Shown here: one piece after another, positions 51,945 to 61,330 of the stretch | Layout of the letters: each line of letters starts with the position of its first letter | Numbering within the stretch: the stretch's first letter is position 1 | NCBI RefSeq assembly: GCF_025628965.1 | Contig: NZ_JAOTEN010000001.1 | Location: forward strand, 1,302,001-1,366,000 | Direction of reading: 5' to 3' | Length of the DNA stretch: 64,000 nucleotides | Source of the DNA: Chryseobacterium gilvum | GTDB lineage: Bacteria; Bacteroidota; Bacteroidia; Flavobacteriales; Weeksellaceae | Made by a program: the position numbers and the translations under genes | Notes under the pieces: generated by a model | Told to the model about the DNA's origin: nothing | Seen by the model: the letters and a program-made list of their open reading frames with translations, nothing else | The model's database searches: none

Positions 51945-52424
51945 CTATTGCATATATCGTACCACACCCGAATTTGCATTTTCGGCGGTCTGTTTAATCA
52001 ATTCGTTTCTGGTTGACAGAAATTTGGTAAGATAATTCTTTAGGAAAAAATAGTTAAAAAGTTTTCCGATGAATCCGAAAGGAGATTCAAATTCAAATAT
52101 ATCGGTCATGATTGTATTTTCGCCATCCTGTTTAAAAACATGTTGATGCTTCAATGCTTTAAAAGTTCCTCTCAGCATGATATCTGTGAATTCGTAAGGT
52201 TTTTTCATGCTGATGATTTTAGAAGTATGGGTTTGGTAAACTCCTAAATGTTTGGCTCTCCAGGTTACGGTTTCGTTTAATTCAATCAAACCTTCTGTTC
52301 GCCCTGCAATTGCTGTTTCTCCTGTTTTAAAAGTTGATTTCTGATGAAGATCGATGTCTCTGGCTAAGTCGAAAACTTTGTGACTATCAGCTTTGATGAT
52401 TGTTTCGAGATGGATTTCAGACAT
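51945..52424 (-). CDS. SRPBCC family protein
   Basis: A 159-residue START/Bet v1-like (SRPBCC) protein. Markers are IHLETIIKADSHKVFDLARDIDLHQKS at the N-terminus, ETVTWRAKHLGVYQTHTSKI, PYEFTDIMLRGTFKALKHQHVF, and the final long helix FNYFFLKNYLTKFLSTRNELIKQTA. It is the type often called cell-division inhibitor-like, but that label has little support. Its start overlaps the end of the DCC gene by eight bases, so they are translationally linked. Confidence 0.85.
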   Translation of the reverse strand: MSEIHLETIIKADSHKVFDLARDIDLHQKSTFKTGETAIAGRTEGLIELNETVTWRAKHLGVYQTHTSKIISMKKPYEFTDIMLRGTFKALKHQHVFKQDGENTIMTDIFEFESPFGFIGKLFNYFFLKNYLTKFLSTRNELIKQTAENANSGVVRYMQ

Positions 52425-53220
52425 AGTACATACATATTATTACATATATTCCAATAAACACAAGCCAGCTGATCGTATGAAAGACAGACAAATTTAATAT
52501 TGTACATCTTCTGACATGTTCCAGAAGCATGATCGTTGCTACAATTCCACAATAAATAGAGCCCGGAAAAGAATGCGTATCAATTATTAAAACAGGAAAG
52601 AAAAGCAAAGACCCTATCAATGAAACGGTCATCATATTTCCCAGATAATCCCAAATATTTTCTTTTGAAGACGACTGTAAAAATAAAAGCTGCCAAAAGA
52701 TCAGAACGATATAAAATACAGGAAGCCATATAACGTCTAATCCGCTAAACAACTCTGATTTTTCTTTACTTGCATATCCTATTAAAGAGGAAAATAGTAT
52801 CACAAATGCGATATAAGCCAACCTATATTTTAAGTTAAAATCAGGAGTGCAGGAATAATCTGTGTTTTCTGAGGGGATGATCTGTTTTCTGTTGTAAGAG
52901 ACAAAAGAATATAACTTTCTGGAAAACCAATACAACGGTTGTATTCTCGCAATTTTTTCCAACAACGGAAATGAATTGCCGATAATAGCAAGCAAACTGT
53001 CTAAACCGTAAATTACGGTATTTTGATTATGATCAACTAACGCAATTTCGTTTTTCGCACGATTAAAGTCAATCAGATTTTTATTTTTACATGATAATTC
53101 TGTGAATGCTTCTCTTCCGTTTTCATCCAGCATACCGGATTTTATAAAACCTTTTGAATATAAATTGCACATAGGGCAATCATTATCGTAAATAAGGGTG
53201 TGATTTTTAAGCGGTTTCAT
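52417..53220 (-). CDS. DCC-family thiol-disulfide oxidoreductase-like membrane protein
   Basis: A 267-residue fusion. The N-terminal 110 residues are a DCC/DUF393 domain with the defining D-x-x-C-P-x-C in IYDNDCPMCNLYSKGF, and the later GLDSLLAIIG and WFSRKLYSF. The C-terminal part has about four or five membrane helices (from residue 130). The DCC motif resembles a thioredoxin-type active site and is thought to act in redox chemistry. A membrane anchor would place it at the cytoplasmic face. It is followed with overlap by the SRPBCC gene. Confidence 0.82.
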   Translation of the reverse strand: MKPLKNHTLIYDNDCPMCNLYSKGFIKSGMLDENGREAFTELSCKNKNLIDFNRAKNEIALVDHNQNTVIYGLDSLLAIIGNSFPLLEKIARIQPLYWFSRKLYSFVSYNRKQIIPSENTDYSCTPDFNLKYRLAYIAFVILFSSLIGYASKEKSELFSGLDVIWLPVFYIVLIFWQLLFLQSSSKENIWDYLGNMMTVSLIGSLLFFPVLIIDTHSFPGSIYCGIVATIMLLEHVRRCTILNLSVFHTISWLVFIGIYVIICMYYV

Positions 53221-53348
53221 AGCAATATGTTTTAAAAGTTCATTTTTTTATTCTTTCTTCCGAAATAAAAAATTAAAAACAGGTGAATGATTAAGTTTTT
53301 CATAATTATTATATTTTCAGTAATTTTTGAAAGTTTATTTGAAATAAA

Positions 53349-53367
53349 AAAGGATTTGGCATCCTTT
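53349..53367 (-). terminator. intrinsic terminator of the GbsR-type gene
   Basis: Arms AAAGGAT/ATCCTTT with a 5-base loop, followed by TTTTTTATTTC on the minus strand directly after the stop. It separates the regulator gene from the DCC gene. Confidence 0.75.
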
Positions 53368-53871
53368 CTATTTTAATAAATTGGTAATCTTTCCGACCAG
53401 CCAATGGTCATCACTCTTTATTGCGAGATCCATAATATTATTGATTTTGCTGGTAACATTGCTGAAGTCATCCATTAATTTAATAAATTCTTTGGCTTCT
53501 TCAGAATTATTATCTTCAATATTTTTCAATTCTTCCAGAAATGCAACGACAGGTTCGATTTCTCTTTTTCTGCGCTCTTTTGTGATTTGCTTAAATAAAA
53601 ACCAGACATCTTTTTCGGCGGTGAAATACTCTTTCCGGTCTCCTTTTACGAATTCTTTTTTCACAATTCCCCAATCCATCAGAGCTCTAAGATTCATATT
53701 GGCGTTCCCTCTGGAAATTTCCAGCAGTTCCATTACTTCATCCGTAGAAAGTGGTTTCCCGTTTGCCAGCAATAAAGCATGAACCTGCGCCATGGTACGA
53801 TTAATTCCCCAACTGGTTGCAAAAGTGCCCCAAGTCTGAATATATTTTTCTTTAGCTTCTGAAAGTTTCAT
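53368..53871 (-). CDS. GbsR/MarR family transcriptional regulator
   Basis: A 167-residue winged-helix regulator. The DNA-binding part is GTFATSWGINRTMAQVHALLLANGKPLSTDEVMELLEISRGNANMNLRALMDWGIVKKEFVKGDRKEYFTAEKDVW (about 16-92). It fits the GbsR branch of MarR with its typical MAQVHALL and SRGNANMNLR elements. The rest is a helical dimerisation domain with EERRKREIEPVV-like sequence. Targets may be its own promoter or the adjacent DCC/SRPBCC genes; this is inference from position. A promoter lies just upstream. Confidence 0.9.
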   Translation of the reverse strand: MKLSEAKEKYIQTWGTFATSWGINRTMAQVHALLLANGKPLSTDEVMELLEISRGNANMNLRALMDWGIVKKEFVKGDRKEYFTAEKDVWFLFKQITKERRKREIEPVVAFLEELKNIEDNNSEEAKEFIKLMDDFSNVTSKINNIMDLAIKSDDHWLVGKITNLLK

Positions 53872-53893
53872 GTATTTGTTTGAATTTCTATTA

Positions 53894-53901
53894 CAAATAT
53901 A
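53894..53901 (-). promoter_or_regulatory. Bacteroidota -7 promoter element TATATTTG
   Basis: Minus-strand TATATTTG lies 22 bases upstream of the GbsR-type gene. Confidence 0.6.
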
Positions 53902-53964
53902 ATCATATTTTTTGAACTTTCAATAATAATTGAAAATTAATTATGCTAATATTCCACTTTTGAA

Positions 53965-56900
53965 TTAAGGTTCAATTTTAGCTGAGATTCCTTGATTCCA
54001 AAATTTCAATTCCGGCATATAGTACAAGTAAACATTGCTCGACCTTCCTGTATATTCTCCTGAAAATTCTACTTTTAAATCGAGATTAATAATTTTTGTT
54101 TCATTGGCATCAAAATGTTCCCAATATAAAACCAGATAATTGTCAAAAATTTCATAATAAGAAATTAATTTCTTATCCAAAATATCTTTTAACAAAGCAT
54201 TCTGTAAAGTAAACCCTGCAGGAATCCCGATTTTTGCCGTTACCATCGGCAACTGCCCGTTAATTGTATTTTTGACCGTAACAGTCAATCTGTTAGTCTG
54301 TCCTACTTTTGAAATTTCCGATTTCAGCTTTGTATCCAGTATAACAGGAATATTTTGGCTTTCAGGAACCTGCAATGTATAATAATGATAATCTAATTTG
54401 TAGGGCAATCCTTTTTTAGTTATATAATCAACTTTGATTTCGTTTTCTCCCGGCTTGAAAGCTGATGCAAAACTGTTATTGGGCATAATTTCTGATCCGT
54501 TTACTTTAATGTTTGGTTTTTCTGTTCCGTAAAGCATTCCATTTCTGCCAAAAAAACCGGACAAAGCTTCCAAAGCCAATGCAGTTGCCTGTGTAGATCC
54601 GAAGCCGTAATAACCGTTATAATTGATTAATTCATCTGCAACTTGAGCTATTTTTAATTGATTAACTTTTTCATCTTTTTGCAGGGCCATTATATACAGT
54701 GAAAGCGTTTCTGCATTGGCAGATTTCCCTCCGGAACCCGTAAAAGTTGTTTCTGCTCTTATATTTTTTGTTTCATACTGTTGATTTAAAAAGTCTATTA
54801 ATAATTTATAATCATCTTTTTTACCCAGATCTGCAGATACATTGGCCATTAAAGTAAGGTGATAAGAATCTTTTTTAGCTAAAGCTCTATTCAGATTAAT
54901 TTTATACGAATCTTCGATCTCCTGTTTAAAACCGGCTTTAGATAATGCATATAAAACATACATGTTTCTTGCCCACGCGTAATCTGTGTATGGTTTTTTA
55001 ATTTCGAAGTTTCTTCTTACCTCAAACTGCCCGTTTGAATTTTTCTTTGAGAGTATAAAAGAAGTGAGATCTTGAATTATTTTCGGCTCTACATTCACAT
55101 ATTTTTTCAGATCTTTAAACTCTAGTAGGGCAAAAGCCGATAGTGAAACATCAGATTCAGTATCGCTGAAATACCCAAATCCACCGTCTTTGTTTTTATA
55201 GCTAAGCATTCTTTGATATCCTTTTTTCATATTTCTGATCACTGAATTTTCTGTACCCGCATCAATTTTTTTGACAGACTTCAAATAATCCATAATAAAA
55301 ATATTTGGATAAACTGTTGATGAAAGCTGTTCAAAACATCCGTAAGGCTCTCTTTTTAGTCTTTCTAAATCTTCAAACATCTGTAATGCAGAATTTTCAT
55401 ACACATAATATGAAGCGAAGAAACTGCCATTAATATACTCCGGGATATAAATATTCAGGCTTTCTGATTTATTGTTTATCAATGAAAAATGATACGGAAA
55501 TCCCTTTTCCTCAACATTAAAGGGTAAAATCACCGTTTCACGGAAATCATTCGATTTTACAGTAAACTGGATATTGGAAGCGGTCACATAATCGGTTTGT
55601 ATTTTTACAAAAAGTTTTCCTGATTCCAGGGGCTTTAAAGTTATTAGGCTGTCAAATTCCATGAGTCTTACATGATTCGGAACCATCACATTCAGGACCA
55701 TTTTCCTGGTTTCGGAAGAATTGTTTTTAATCACCACAGGAATCAGCATTTGATCTGTTCTTGTCAAGTACTGTGGAATTTTCGCATCAACAGAAATTAA
55801 ACTTTGTGCTGAATAAGCAGTTTCGTCGTGTCCTGTCAATCCGGTTGAAGAAATTCCTTCGGTAATGATTCTGAAGGCTGTATTGGCATCCGAATTATAA
55901 AATTCTACTGTAGCTTTTCCTTCCTTATCCGTTTCTACTACAGGATTCCAATATAGTGTTTCTCTGTAATCGTGACGGTAAGCGGTATTTGTAGATTCAT
56001 ATTTTGGGTACGAAAAGTTTTTTGTGTAGGAATAAGTAACCAAACTGTCGCGATTTACAGATAAAACTGCATAATATGATTTCGGAGTTATATCAATTTT
56101 TAGTCTAGAATATCGGTCTTTCTTTGAATTGATAATTACTGCTCCATTAGCGGCTCGGTTTCCGTAAATGGAAGTCGCAGCGGCATCTTTTAGAATAACT
56201 ACACTTTCAACATTATTTGAATTGAGCTTTCTGAATTCTGAAGAATTTGAGATGTAACCGTCAACTACATACAGTGGCTCTGAATTAGAAGATATTGAAG
56301 ATGTACCTCTGACTAACAGATTATTAGCTGCACCGGGAGAGCCGGAAGAAGAATTAATAACAATTCCTGCTGCCTGACCCTGTAGTGTATTTAAAACTGA
56401 AACATTGGATTTGTTTTCTAAAATTCCGGCTTCAATAGTTGTCACAGATGAGGTAGATTTTGCTTTGGTCACTGAACTATACCCTAAAACAACAACTTCT
56501 TCAATATTTTTTTCTTTACTGATTGTATCTGCTTTGCTAGTGACATATGGTTGATTTTTAATTATATTCTGGATTCCCTGAGTCACAGGTTTTGGTTTTT
56601 CTTTAATTTCAGCTTCTTTTACAATTTCTTCTAGATCGATATTAGTTAAAGATTGTTTTGCTAAAGGATTGATATTTAATTTAAAAGACAAAATTCTCAA
56701 GGTAATTTTCTGCTTCGGCTGTAAAGATTTTGCCACAATTCTATAAGAATACTGGCGATTTAGATCTGAAAAGTAAAACAGTCCATTTTCAGCTGTTGCC
56801 TGCTTCAGGATTTTAGAATCTCCCTCTACCAGGTAAACTTCAGCTTTTACAGGCTTATTGTTCTCATCTTCCACAATTCCATAAATCGGGTTTTTCTTTT

Positions 56901-58506
56901 CGGGAAGATATTTGTATTTACCATTTTTCACAGTTTCATGGATCATTTCAAAATACCGGTACCCGTTGGTAAGCATAACTAAGTCTAAACTTTTCTGCGC
57001 TTTTTCTTCTTTTTTATCAAAATAAAACTGCGGCCTTTCGATTTTACCTCTCAATTCAGAATCCATCAAAAGCCAGGAAATAATATGATTTTGCCTATCA
57101 TCTGCATACGTCCACAATTTATCATCTATAACACTTACTGCGAGATTTGCGGGAATCGGTTTCCCGTTTTCATCATTTGTTTCTATATTAACCATCACCT
57201 TTTCTCTAGGTAGGTAATGTTTTTTAGAGGGTGTTATTTTGATATTCATCTGCTTATTTTCATTAGCAAAAACAACACGCTCAGCAATTGGAATATCATT
57301 TTCTGAAACCGTAAATCTGCAGATGCCGATCGGAAGATCTGTTTCAGTAATTTCAAATTGATTTAAACCCTGATTCAGCACAACTGATTTGCGGTAAATT
57401 TCTTTTTCACGGAAGCTGCCTGTAATCAAAACTGTTTTATCTTTCGCTGAATGTATTTTTAAAATAATGTTCTGCTTTTCTTTTTTCAGATTTAAAACAA
57501 TTCCATTATTTTTGGCAGAGGGAAAGTTATAAACAGAATTGATATTTTCCGGTTTTAAAATTTTAGCGTAATAAGTTTCATCATTTTTCGGAGTGATGTA
57601 AAAGCTTCCCATGCCAAAGTTATAAGCTGAAATTTCAGTAATTTTTTCATCTTTATGATTAAAAACAGCTAAAGTAATATCAACAGGCTTTTCAAATTCA
57701 TCTATAGCTTTAAAAGCAACATTCTGTTCGATCCCGGTGATGAAAGTTCCGCCTTCCGGCATGAATTTCAAATCAACACGATTAAGCACAATCGGGATAT
57801 TTCTCGAAATAGATTCTGTAAATCCATCAAAATTGAGTTTAATATTGAGTAAAGCATCCGAAGATTTTAAAACCTGAGGCAGTTTAAATGTCAACAGATA
57901 TTTCCCTTCTTTATCGGTAATTAATTTACCTTCCGAGATTTTTTCTCCGTCGTGCATTACGGTAAAATCTGCTTCGTAAAAAGGAATTGGCAAATTATTC
58001 AGGCTTCGCACAGAAAAGTCTGCCAACACTTCATCTCCTCCTCCATATCCTTTTTTAGGAAAATCAAGTTTCATTAAAATTCTCGGAGAAACATTTTTTT
58101 GCAGCGTAATTTCTTTTTCAAAAGCATTTTTACCGTCTTCGTTCAGCATCCAGTTGGTATACGCTTTTATTTTGTAAATCCCTCCCTTCATATCATTATC
58201 AAAATATATATAACCTTCAGCGCAACCGTTTTTTATAACATATTTAGATTTATTTATTATACTTCCACTTGGGTCAATCAATTCAAAATTCACCACTTTA
58301 CTAAGATTGGCAGGCAAATTATTTTTTCCCTGAATAACATATATCTTAAAATACATTTCCTCGCCAGGTTTGTAAAATACATGGTTGGTCTGTATATAGG
58401 TTTTTTCTTTTTCATAATCTTTGAACTGATTCTGTGCTTTCAAAACAATATTTGAAAACATAAAAATACAACTGAACAGGTAAGCAAAAATTGTAGACTT
58501 CATCAT
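53965..58506 (-). CDS. alpha-2-macroglobulin with embedded SusC-type TonB plug domain
   Basis: A 1,513-residue exported protein (signal to about residue 24). MG-type domains open it (TYIQTNHVFYKPGEEMYFK, about 37-53), with a carboxypeptidase-like sandwich at about 538-600. A complete SusC/RagA plug follows at about 668-797: IEEVVVLGYSSV, LQGQAAGIVI, LLVRGTSSI, PLYVVDGYI, VVILKDAAATSIYG, NGAVIINSK. It ends where macroglobulin sequence resumes (TLYWNPVVETDKEGKATVEF). The thioester motif PYGCFEQ has its Cys at residue 1057, inside an alpha/alpha toroid (DGGFGYFSD, SDVSLSAFALLEF). The C-terminus is the receptor-binding-like sandwich. No barrel follows the plug. It should be a periplasmic or surface protein capturing proteases through its thioester. 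Its start codon directly follows the stop of the plug-less barrel gene. Confidence 0.92.
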   Translation of the reverse strand: MMKSTIFAYLFSCIFMFSNIVLKAQNQFKDYEKEKTYIQTNHVFYKPGEEMYFKIYVIQGKNNLPANLSKVVNFELIDPSGSIINKSKYVIKNGCAEGYIYFDNDMKGGIYKIKAYTNWMLNEDGKNAFEKEITLQKNVSPRILMKLDFPKKGYGGGDEVLADFSVRSLNNLPIPFYEADFTVMHDGEKISEGKLITDKEGKYLLTFKLPQVLKSSDALLNIKLNFDGFTESISRNIPIVLNRVDLKFMPEGGTFITGIEQNVAFKAIDEFEKPVDITLAVFNHKDEKITEISAYNFGMGSFYITPKNDETYYAKILKPENINSVYNFPSAKNNGIVLNLKKEKQNIILKIHSAKDKTVLITGSFREKEIYRKSVVLNQGLNQFEITETDLPIGICRFTVSENDIPIAERVVFANENKQMNIKITPSKKHYLPREKVMVNIETNDENGKPIPANLAVSVIDDKLWTYADDRQNHIISWLLMDSELRGKIERPQFYFDKKEEKAQKSLDLVMLTNGYRYFEMIHETVKNGKYKYLPEKKNPIYGIVEDENNKPVKAEVYLVEGDSKILKQATAENGLFYFSDLNRQYSYRIVAKSLQPKQKITLRILSFKLNINPLAKQSLTNIDLEEIVKEAEIKEKPKPVTQGIQNIIKNQPYVTSKADTISKEKNIEEVVVLGYSSVTKAKSTSSVTTIEAGILENKSNVSVLNTLQGQAAGIVINSSSGSPGAANNLLVRGTSSISSNSEPLYVVDGYISNSSEFRKLNSNNVESVVILKDAAATSIYGNRAANGAVIINSKKDRYSRLKIDITPKSYYAVLSVNRDSLVTYSYTKNFSYPKYESTNTAYRHDYRETLYWNPVVETDKEGKATVEFYNSDANTAFRIITEGISSTGLTGHDETAYSAQSLISVDAKIPQYLTRTDQMLIPVVIKNNSSETRKMVLNVMVPNHVRLMEFDSLITLKPLESGKLFVKIQTDYVTASNIQFTVKSNDFRETVILPFNVEEKGFPYHFSLINNKSESLNIYIPEYINGSFFASYYVYENSALQMFEDLERLKREPYGCFEQLSSTVYPNIFIMDYLKSVKKIDAGTENSVIRNMKKGYQRMLSYKNKDGGFGYFSDTESDVSLSAFALLEFKDLKKYVNVEPKIIQDLTSFILSKKNSNGQFEVRRNFEIKKPYTDYAWARNMYVLYALSKAGFKQEIEDSYKINLNRALAKKDSYHLTLMANVSADLGKKDDYKLLIDFLNQQYETKNIRAETTFTGSGGKSANAETLSLYIMALQKDEKVNQLKIAQVADELINYNGYYGFGSTQATALALEALSGFFGRNGMLYGTEKPNIKVNGSEIMPNNSFASAFKPGENEIKVDYITKKGLPYKLDYHYYTLQVPESQNIPVILDTKLKSEISKVGQTNRLTVTVKNTINGQLPMVTAKIGIPAGFTLQNALLKDILDKKLISYYEIFDNYLVLYWEHFDANETKIINLDLKVEFSGEYTGRSSNVYLYYMPELKFWNQGISAKIEP
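56116..56514 (-). other. SusC-type plug domain region within the alpha-2-macroglobulin
   Basis: This segment encodes about residues 665-797 of the macroglobulin, with the full ordered set of plug motifs, closest in wording to the plug of the neighbouring VWA protein. Confidence 0.85.
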
Positions 58507-61266
58507 TTAAAATTTAAAAGAAACTGAACAACCAAAAGTTTTGAAAGATGGCAGATTAAAAAAATCAAGGCCTCTGCTGTTGTCAAAATCATAGAAATTC
58601 TGATTAGAATCTGCACCATTATTTGCCTGCCAAAGAAAAATGTTACTGACATATAAAGTTACCCCCAAAGCTCTCTGAAAATCTCCGAGATTGAATTTTG
58701 CCGTTAAAGAAATATCATTGATTTTTATATAATCAGAGTTTTGCACATAATCTTCCGCCACTCCCAAATATCCGTACCTCGACCATCGGTTTTCTGTGAC
58801 TGTCTGGCTAGGATTATAGAAATCTACTGGGGTCTGATTGATATTTCCATTAGAATTCATGCCTTCAAAAACATAGTTTTTAATATTTCTCTGATCACCG
58901 GAAGTCTGAGAACGTCCGTAATAATCTAGCGCAGCCTGAGTCCCATTCCAAATCTGACCGCCTTTTTTCCATTCCCAACTGATATCTAAAGAAAACATTT
59001 TATAGTTAAGACTGTGTGTGAACTTCATTACAAAATCCGGTGTCGGGTCTGCAATAATTTTTAAACCTGCAGCTTTTTCAGGATATCCAGCTTCATCAAT
59101 GATTAACTTTCCGGAAGCATCTCTTTCATAATAACTTCCCATCACTGCACCTATAACCTGACCCTCTGATAAAGTTTTATAAATATCATTAAATCCTGAT
59201 ATTTTAAGATCGTTATTCCCGGAATGTAGTCTGCCTACAATATCTTTATATTTAAAAAAAGATGCTTTATTACTGATTCTAAAGTCATATCCCAAACGGA
59301 TCTTATCATAATTGAAATTAAGTTCGTAACCGCTGTACGTATGATCGGCAAGATTTTTCAGAAGCAGATTATTCCCTTCAAAAACAGGAAATACATCATC
59401 GAATATTCTTCTGTTGAAGTACTCTGCAGTAAGGCTTATTTTATAATTGTAATTGAATTTAAAGCCTGTTTTCCATTCTTTAATATTGATATTTGAAAGA
59501 TTTTTAAAGCTTTCCACTTCTTTCAGCGGAATATACTGATAAGCATTCTGTGCTGAAAATAGTGTTGTGGTAAAAGGAGAATATGACTTTGTAATTTCAG
59601 GTTCTGCGCTGAGATGGGTGTATGCTCCTAATAACTGTAGTTCTGTGCCGTACCAGCCAAACAGATCTAAAAAAGTGAAATAAGCATTGGCTTTTGGGAG
59701 CCAGTATATATTTTCAAGCGAGGTATTCGAAACATAAAATGAATTTCCAAGATTTACTCCTATCCGAAAATCGTGGTAATCTTCGATTTCCATTTTATAA
59801 TCAAAAATATAATCCTGTGCTGTTCTCTGATAAACATAATTTCTGCCTGCGCTGTGATTTACATTTACCATTCGGTCATTTAAAATATGATTTAAGCTGA
59901 AAATATTTTTAAAATCATAATCTCCCAACTCATAAAACATCAAAATATTTAAGTTAAACAGCTGGTTTTTTTGAGTCCTTTTATTGATAAAACCATTTTC
60001 AAAGCCATATGTTGAAAATTTGTACTGATCTGTATTTGAAAAATTTTCATGATCGTAGGACTGGCTTACATTAAATTTAAAATCATCCCATTTTCTTCCC
60101 AAATCAAAATTGAACTGTCGTCTGCTGTCATAATAATTATATTTTTGATCCTGATCCAGCAAAAACCCAGGATTATCTGCAAACCGACTGTACCTGCGTT
60201 GAGAACCATTTCCTAAATATGCATTCTGTATATTTGAAAACGAAACCGGCGTAAGCATCGAATTCTGATAAGCCCGATTGAAAAGCCCGGTTCGGTTGGT
60301 ATTTGTAGCTTTATTTTGTTCATTATTGAAACCGCCATTTACTGAAAACTGTAATATTTTAGCATTTATTTTTACCTTGACTGTATTCAGAATTTCATAT
60401 TGGTCTATGAAATAGGTCTGATCTTTCTGCTGGCCAAAGTCTAAGGAAAGACGAAACTGATCTTCATTATTTTTTTTAATAGCCGCATTTATCGTAAGAT
60501 AATTGCTGTAGCCAACGGTAGTTTTAAATAGTTGGTTATCATAAGCATTTGCGGGACTTCGTCCGTTTGAGAAATTCACCAATCTGCCGTTCTGATCGTA
60601 TTCATATGGCTGATTATCAAATTTTAAAGTAGAGATATCCGGTCCGAAACTGAATATTTCATCGGTTTCCGGGCCTCTCCATACTAAAGATCCACTTTCT
60701 GCCCTTCCCTGTACATAACTGTTTTGAAGAGCAGGAAGCCGGTTTCTGCTTTTTATATCAAACGAACTGGTGAAACTCCCGTTGAAAGTGAGATATTTTT
60801 TAGGCTGAGCTTTTATTTTGTATAAAGCATTTTTTTTGAGCTTGAGTTTTCTGACCGAAGAAAAATAACGATCTGAATTTTTTTTGACTGTATCGTATTT
60901 TTCAATACTAAAACGATCTGTAGTTGGATCTGCGATTATACTGTCATAATCATTAGTGTAAATATTTTTTACATGGTCTTCTTCAATCTCACTTTTCAAA
61001 ATAGATTTTAGTTCTCTTACCCCAGAAACCACTAAAATATTTTTTCCGTTATTCCAAACCAACGTATCATAGTTTTTGGCAGCTAGAATGGCAAATCCTT
61101 TTTCATCTGTAAGCTCATAAACACCGGAGTTTTTGTTATATACCTTCAGGAAGTTCTGAGGCTTTTTCTTTTCATTAAAAAATCTTCCTGAATAATAGAG
61201 CTGAGAATTCTGCGAAAACAAAGACTGAATTGCAAAAAACAGTAACAAGCAATAAATTTTCTTCAT
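58507..61266 (-). CDS. SusC-like outer-membrane beta-barrel without a plug domain
   Basis: A 919-residue protein with a signal peptide (to about residue 18, QSLFSQ) and a short carboxypeptidase-like N-terminal sandwich (SGRFFNEKKKPQNFLKVY, ELTDEKGFAILAA). A linker of about 80 residues follows. Then a SusC-type barrel runs to the C-terminus, with typical late features WEWKKGGQIWNGTQAALDYYGRS, NRWSRYGYLG, YIKINDISLTAKF and the aromatic end FGCSVSFKF. I find none of the plug hallmarks (V-V-x-x-G-Y, L-x-G-x-x-x-G, I-R-G, V-x-D-G, N-G-x-V). Between genes for two plug-bearing partners, it may form a composite transporter or anchor. TonB dependence is uncertain. Confidence 0.85.
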   Translation of the reverse strand: MKKIYCLLLFFAIQSLFSQNSQLYYSGRFFNEKKKPQNFLKVYNKNSGVYELTDEKGFAILAAKNYDTLVWNNGKNILVVSGVRELKSILKSEIEEDHVKNIYTNDYDSIIADPTTDRFSIEKYDTVKKNSDRYFSSVRKLKLKKNALYKIKAQPKKYLTFNGSFTSSFDIKSRNRLPALQNSYVQGRAESGSLVWRGPETDEIFSFGPDISTLKFDNQPYEYDQNGRLVNFSNGRSPANAYDNQLFKTTVGYSNYLTINAAIKKNNEDQFRLSLDFGQQKDQTYFIDQYEILNTVKVKINAKILQFSVNGGFNNEQNKATNTNRTGLFNRAYQNSMLTPVSFSNIQNAYLGNGSQRRYSRFADNPGFLLDQDQKYNYYDSRRQFNFDLGRKWDDFKFNVSQSYDHENFSNTDQYKFSTYGFENGFINKRTQKNQLFNLNILMFYELGDYDFKNIFSLNHILNDRMVNVNHSAGRNYVYQRTAQDYIFDYKMEIEDYHDFRIGVNLGNSFYVSNTSLENIYWLPKANAYFTFLDLFGWYGTELQLLGAYTHLSAEPEITKSYSPFTTTLFSAQNAYQYIPLKEVESFKNLSNINIKEWKTGFKFNYNYKISLTAEYFNRRIFDDVFPVFEGNNLLLKNLADHTYSGYELNFNYDKIRLGYDFRISNKASFFKYKDIVGRLHSGNNDLKISGFNDIYKTLSEGQVIGAVMGSYYERDASGKLIIDEAGYPEKAAGLKIIADPTPDFVMKFTHSLNYKMFSLDISWEWKKGGQIWNGTQAALDYYGRSQTSGDQRNIKNYVFEGMNSNGNINQTPVDFYNPSQTVTENRWSRYGYLGVAEDYVQNSDYIKINDISLTAKFNLGDFQRALGVTLYVSNIFLWQANNGADSNQNFYDFDNSRGLDFFNLPSFKTFGCSVSFKF

Positions 61267-61297
61267 TTGTAATAATATTTCTAAAAATAGAGAAAAA

Positions 61298-61323
61298 AAA
61301 GAAATCTCCTGAGAAATTTCTTT
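61298..61323 (-). terminator. intra-operon terminator-like hairpin
   Basis: Arms AAAGAAAT/ATTTCTTT with inner CTC/GAG pairing, followed by TTTTTTTTCTC on the minus strand, between the VWA/plug gene and the barrel gene. It could act as an attenuator. Confidence 0.55.
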
Positions 61324-61330
61324 TTATCTC

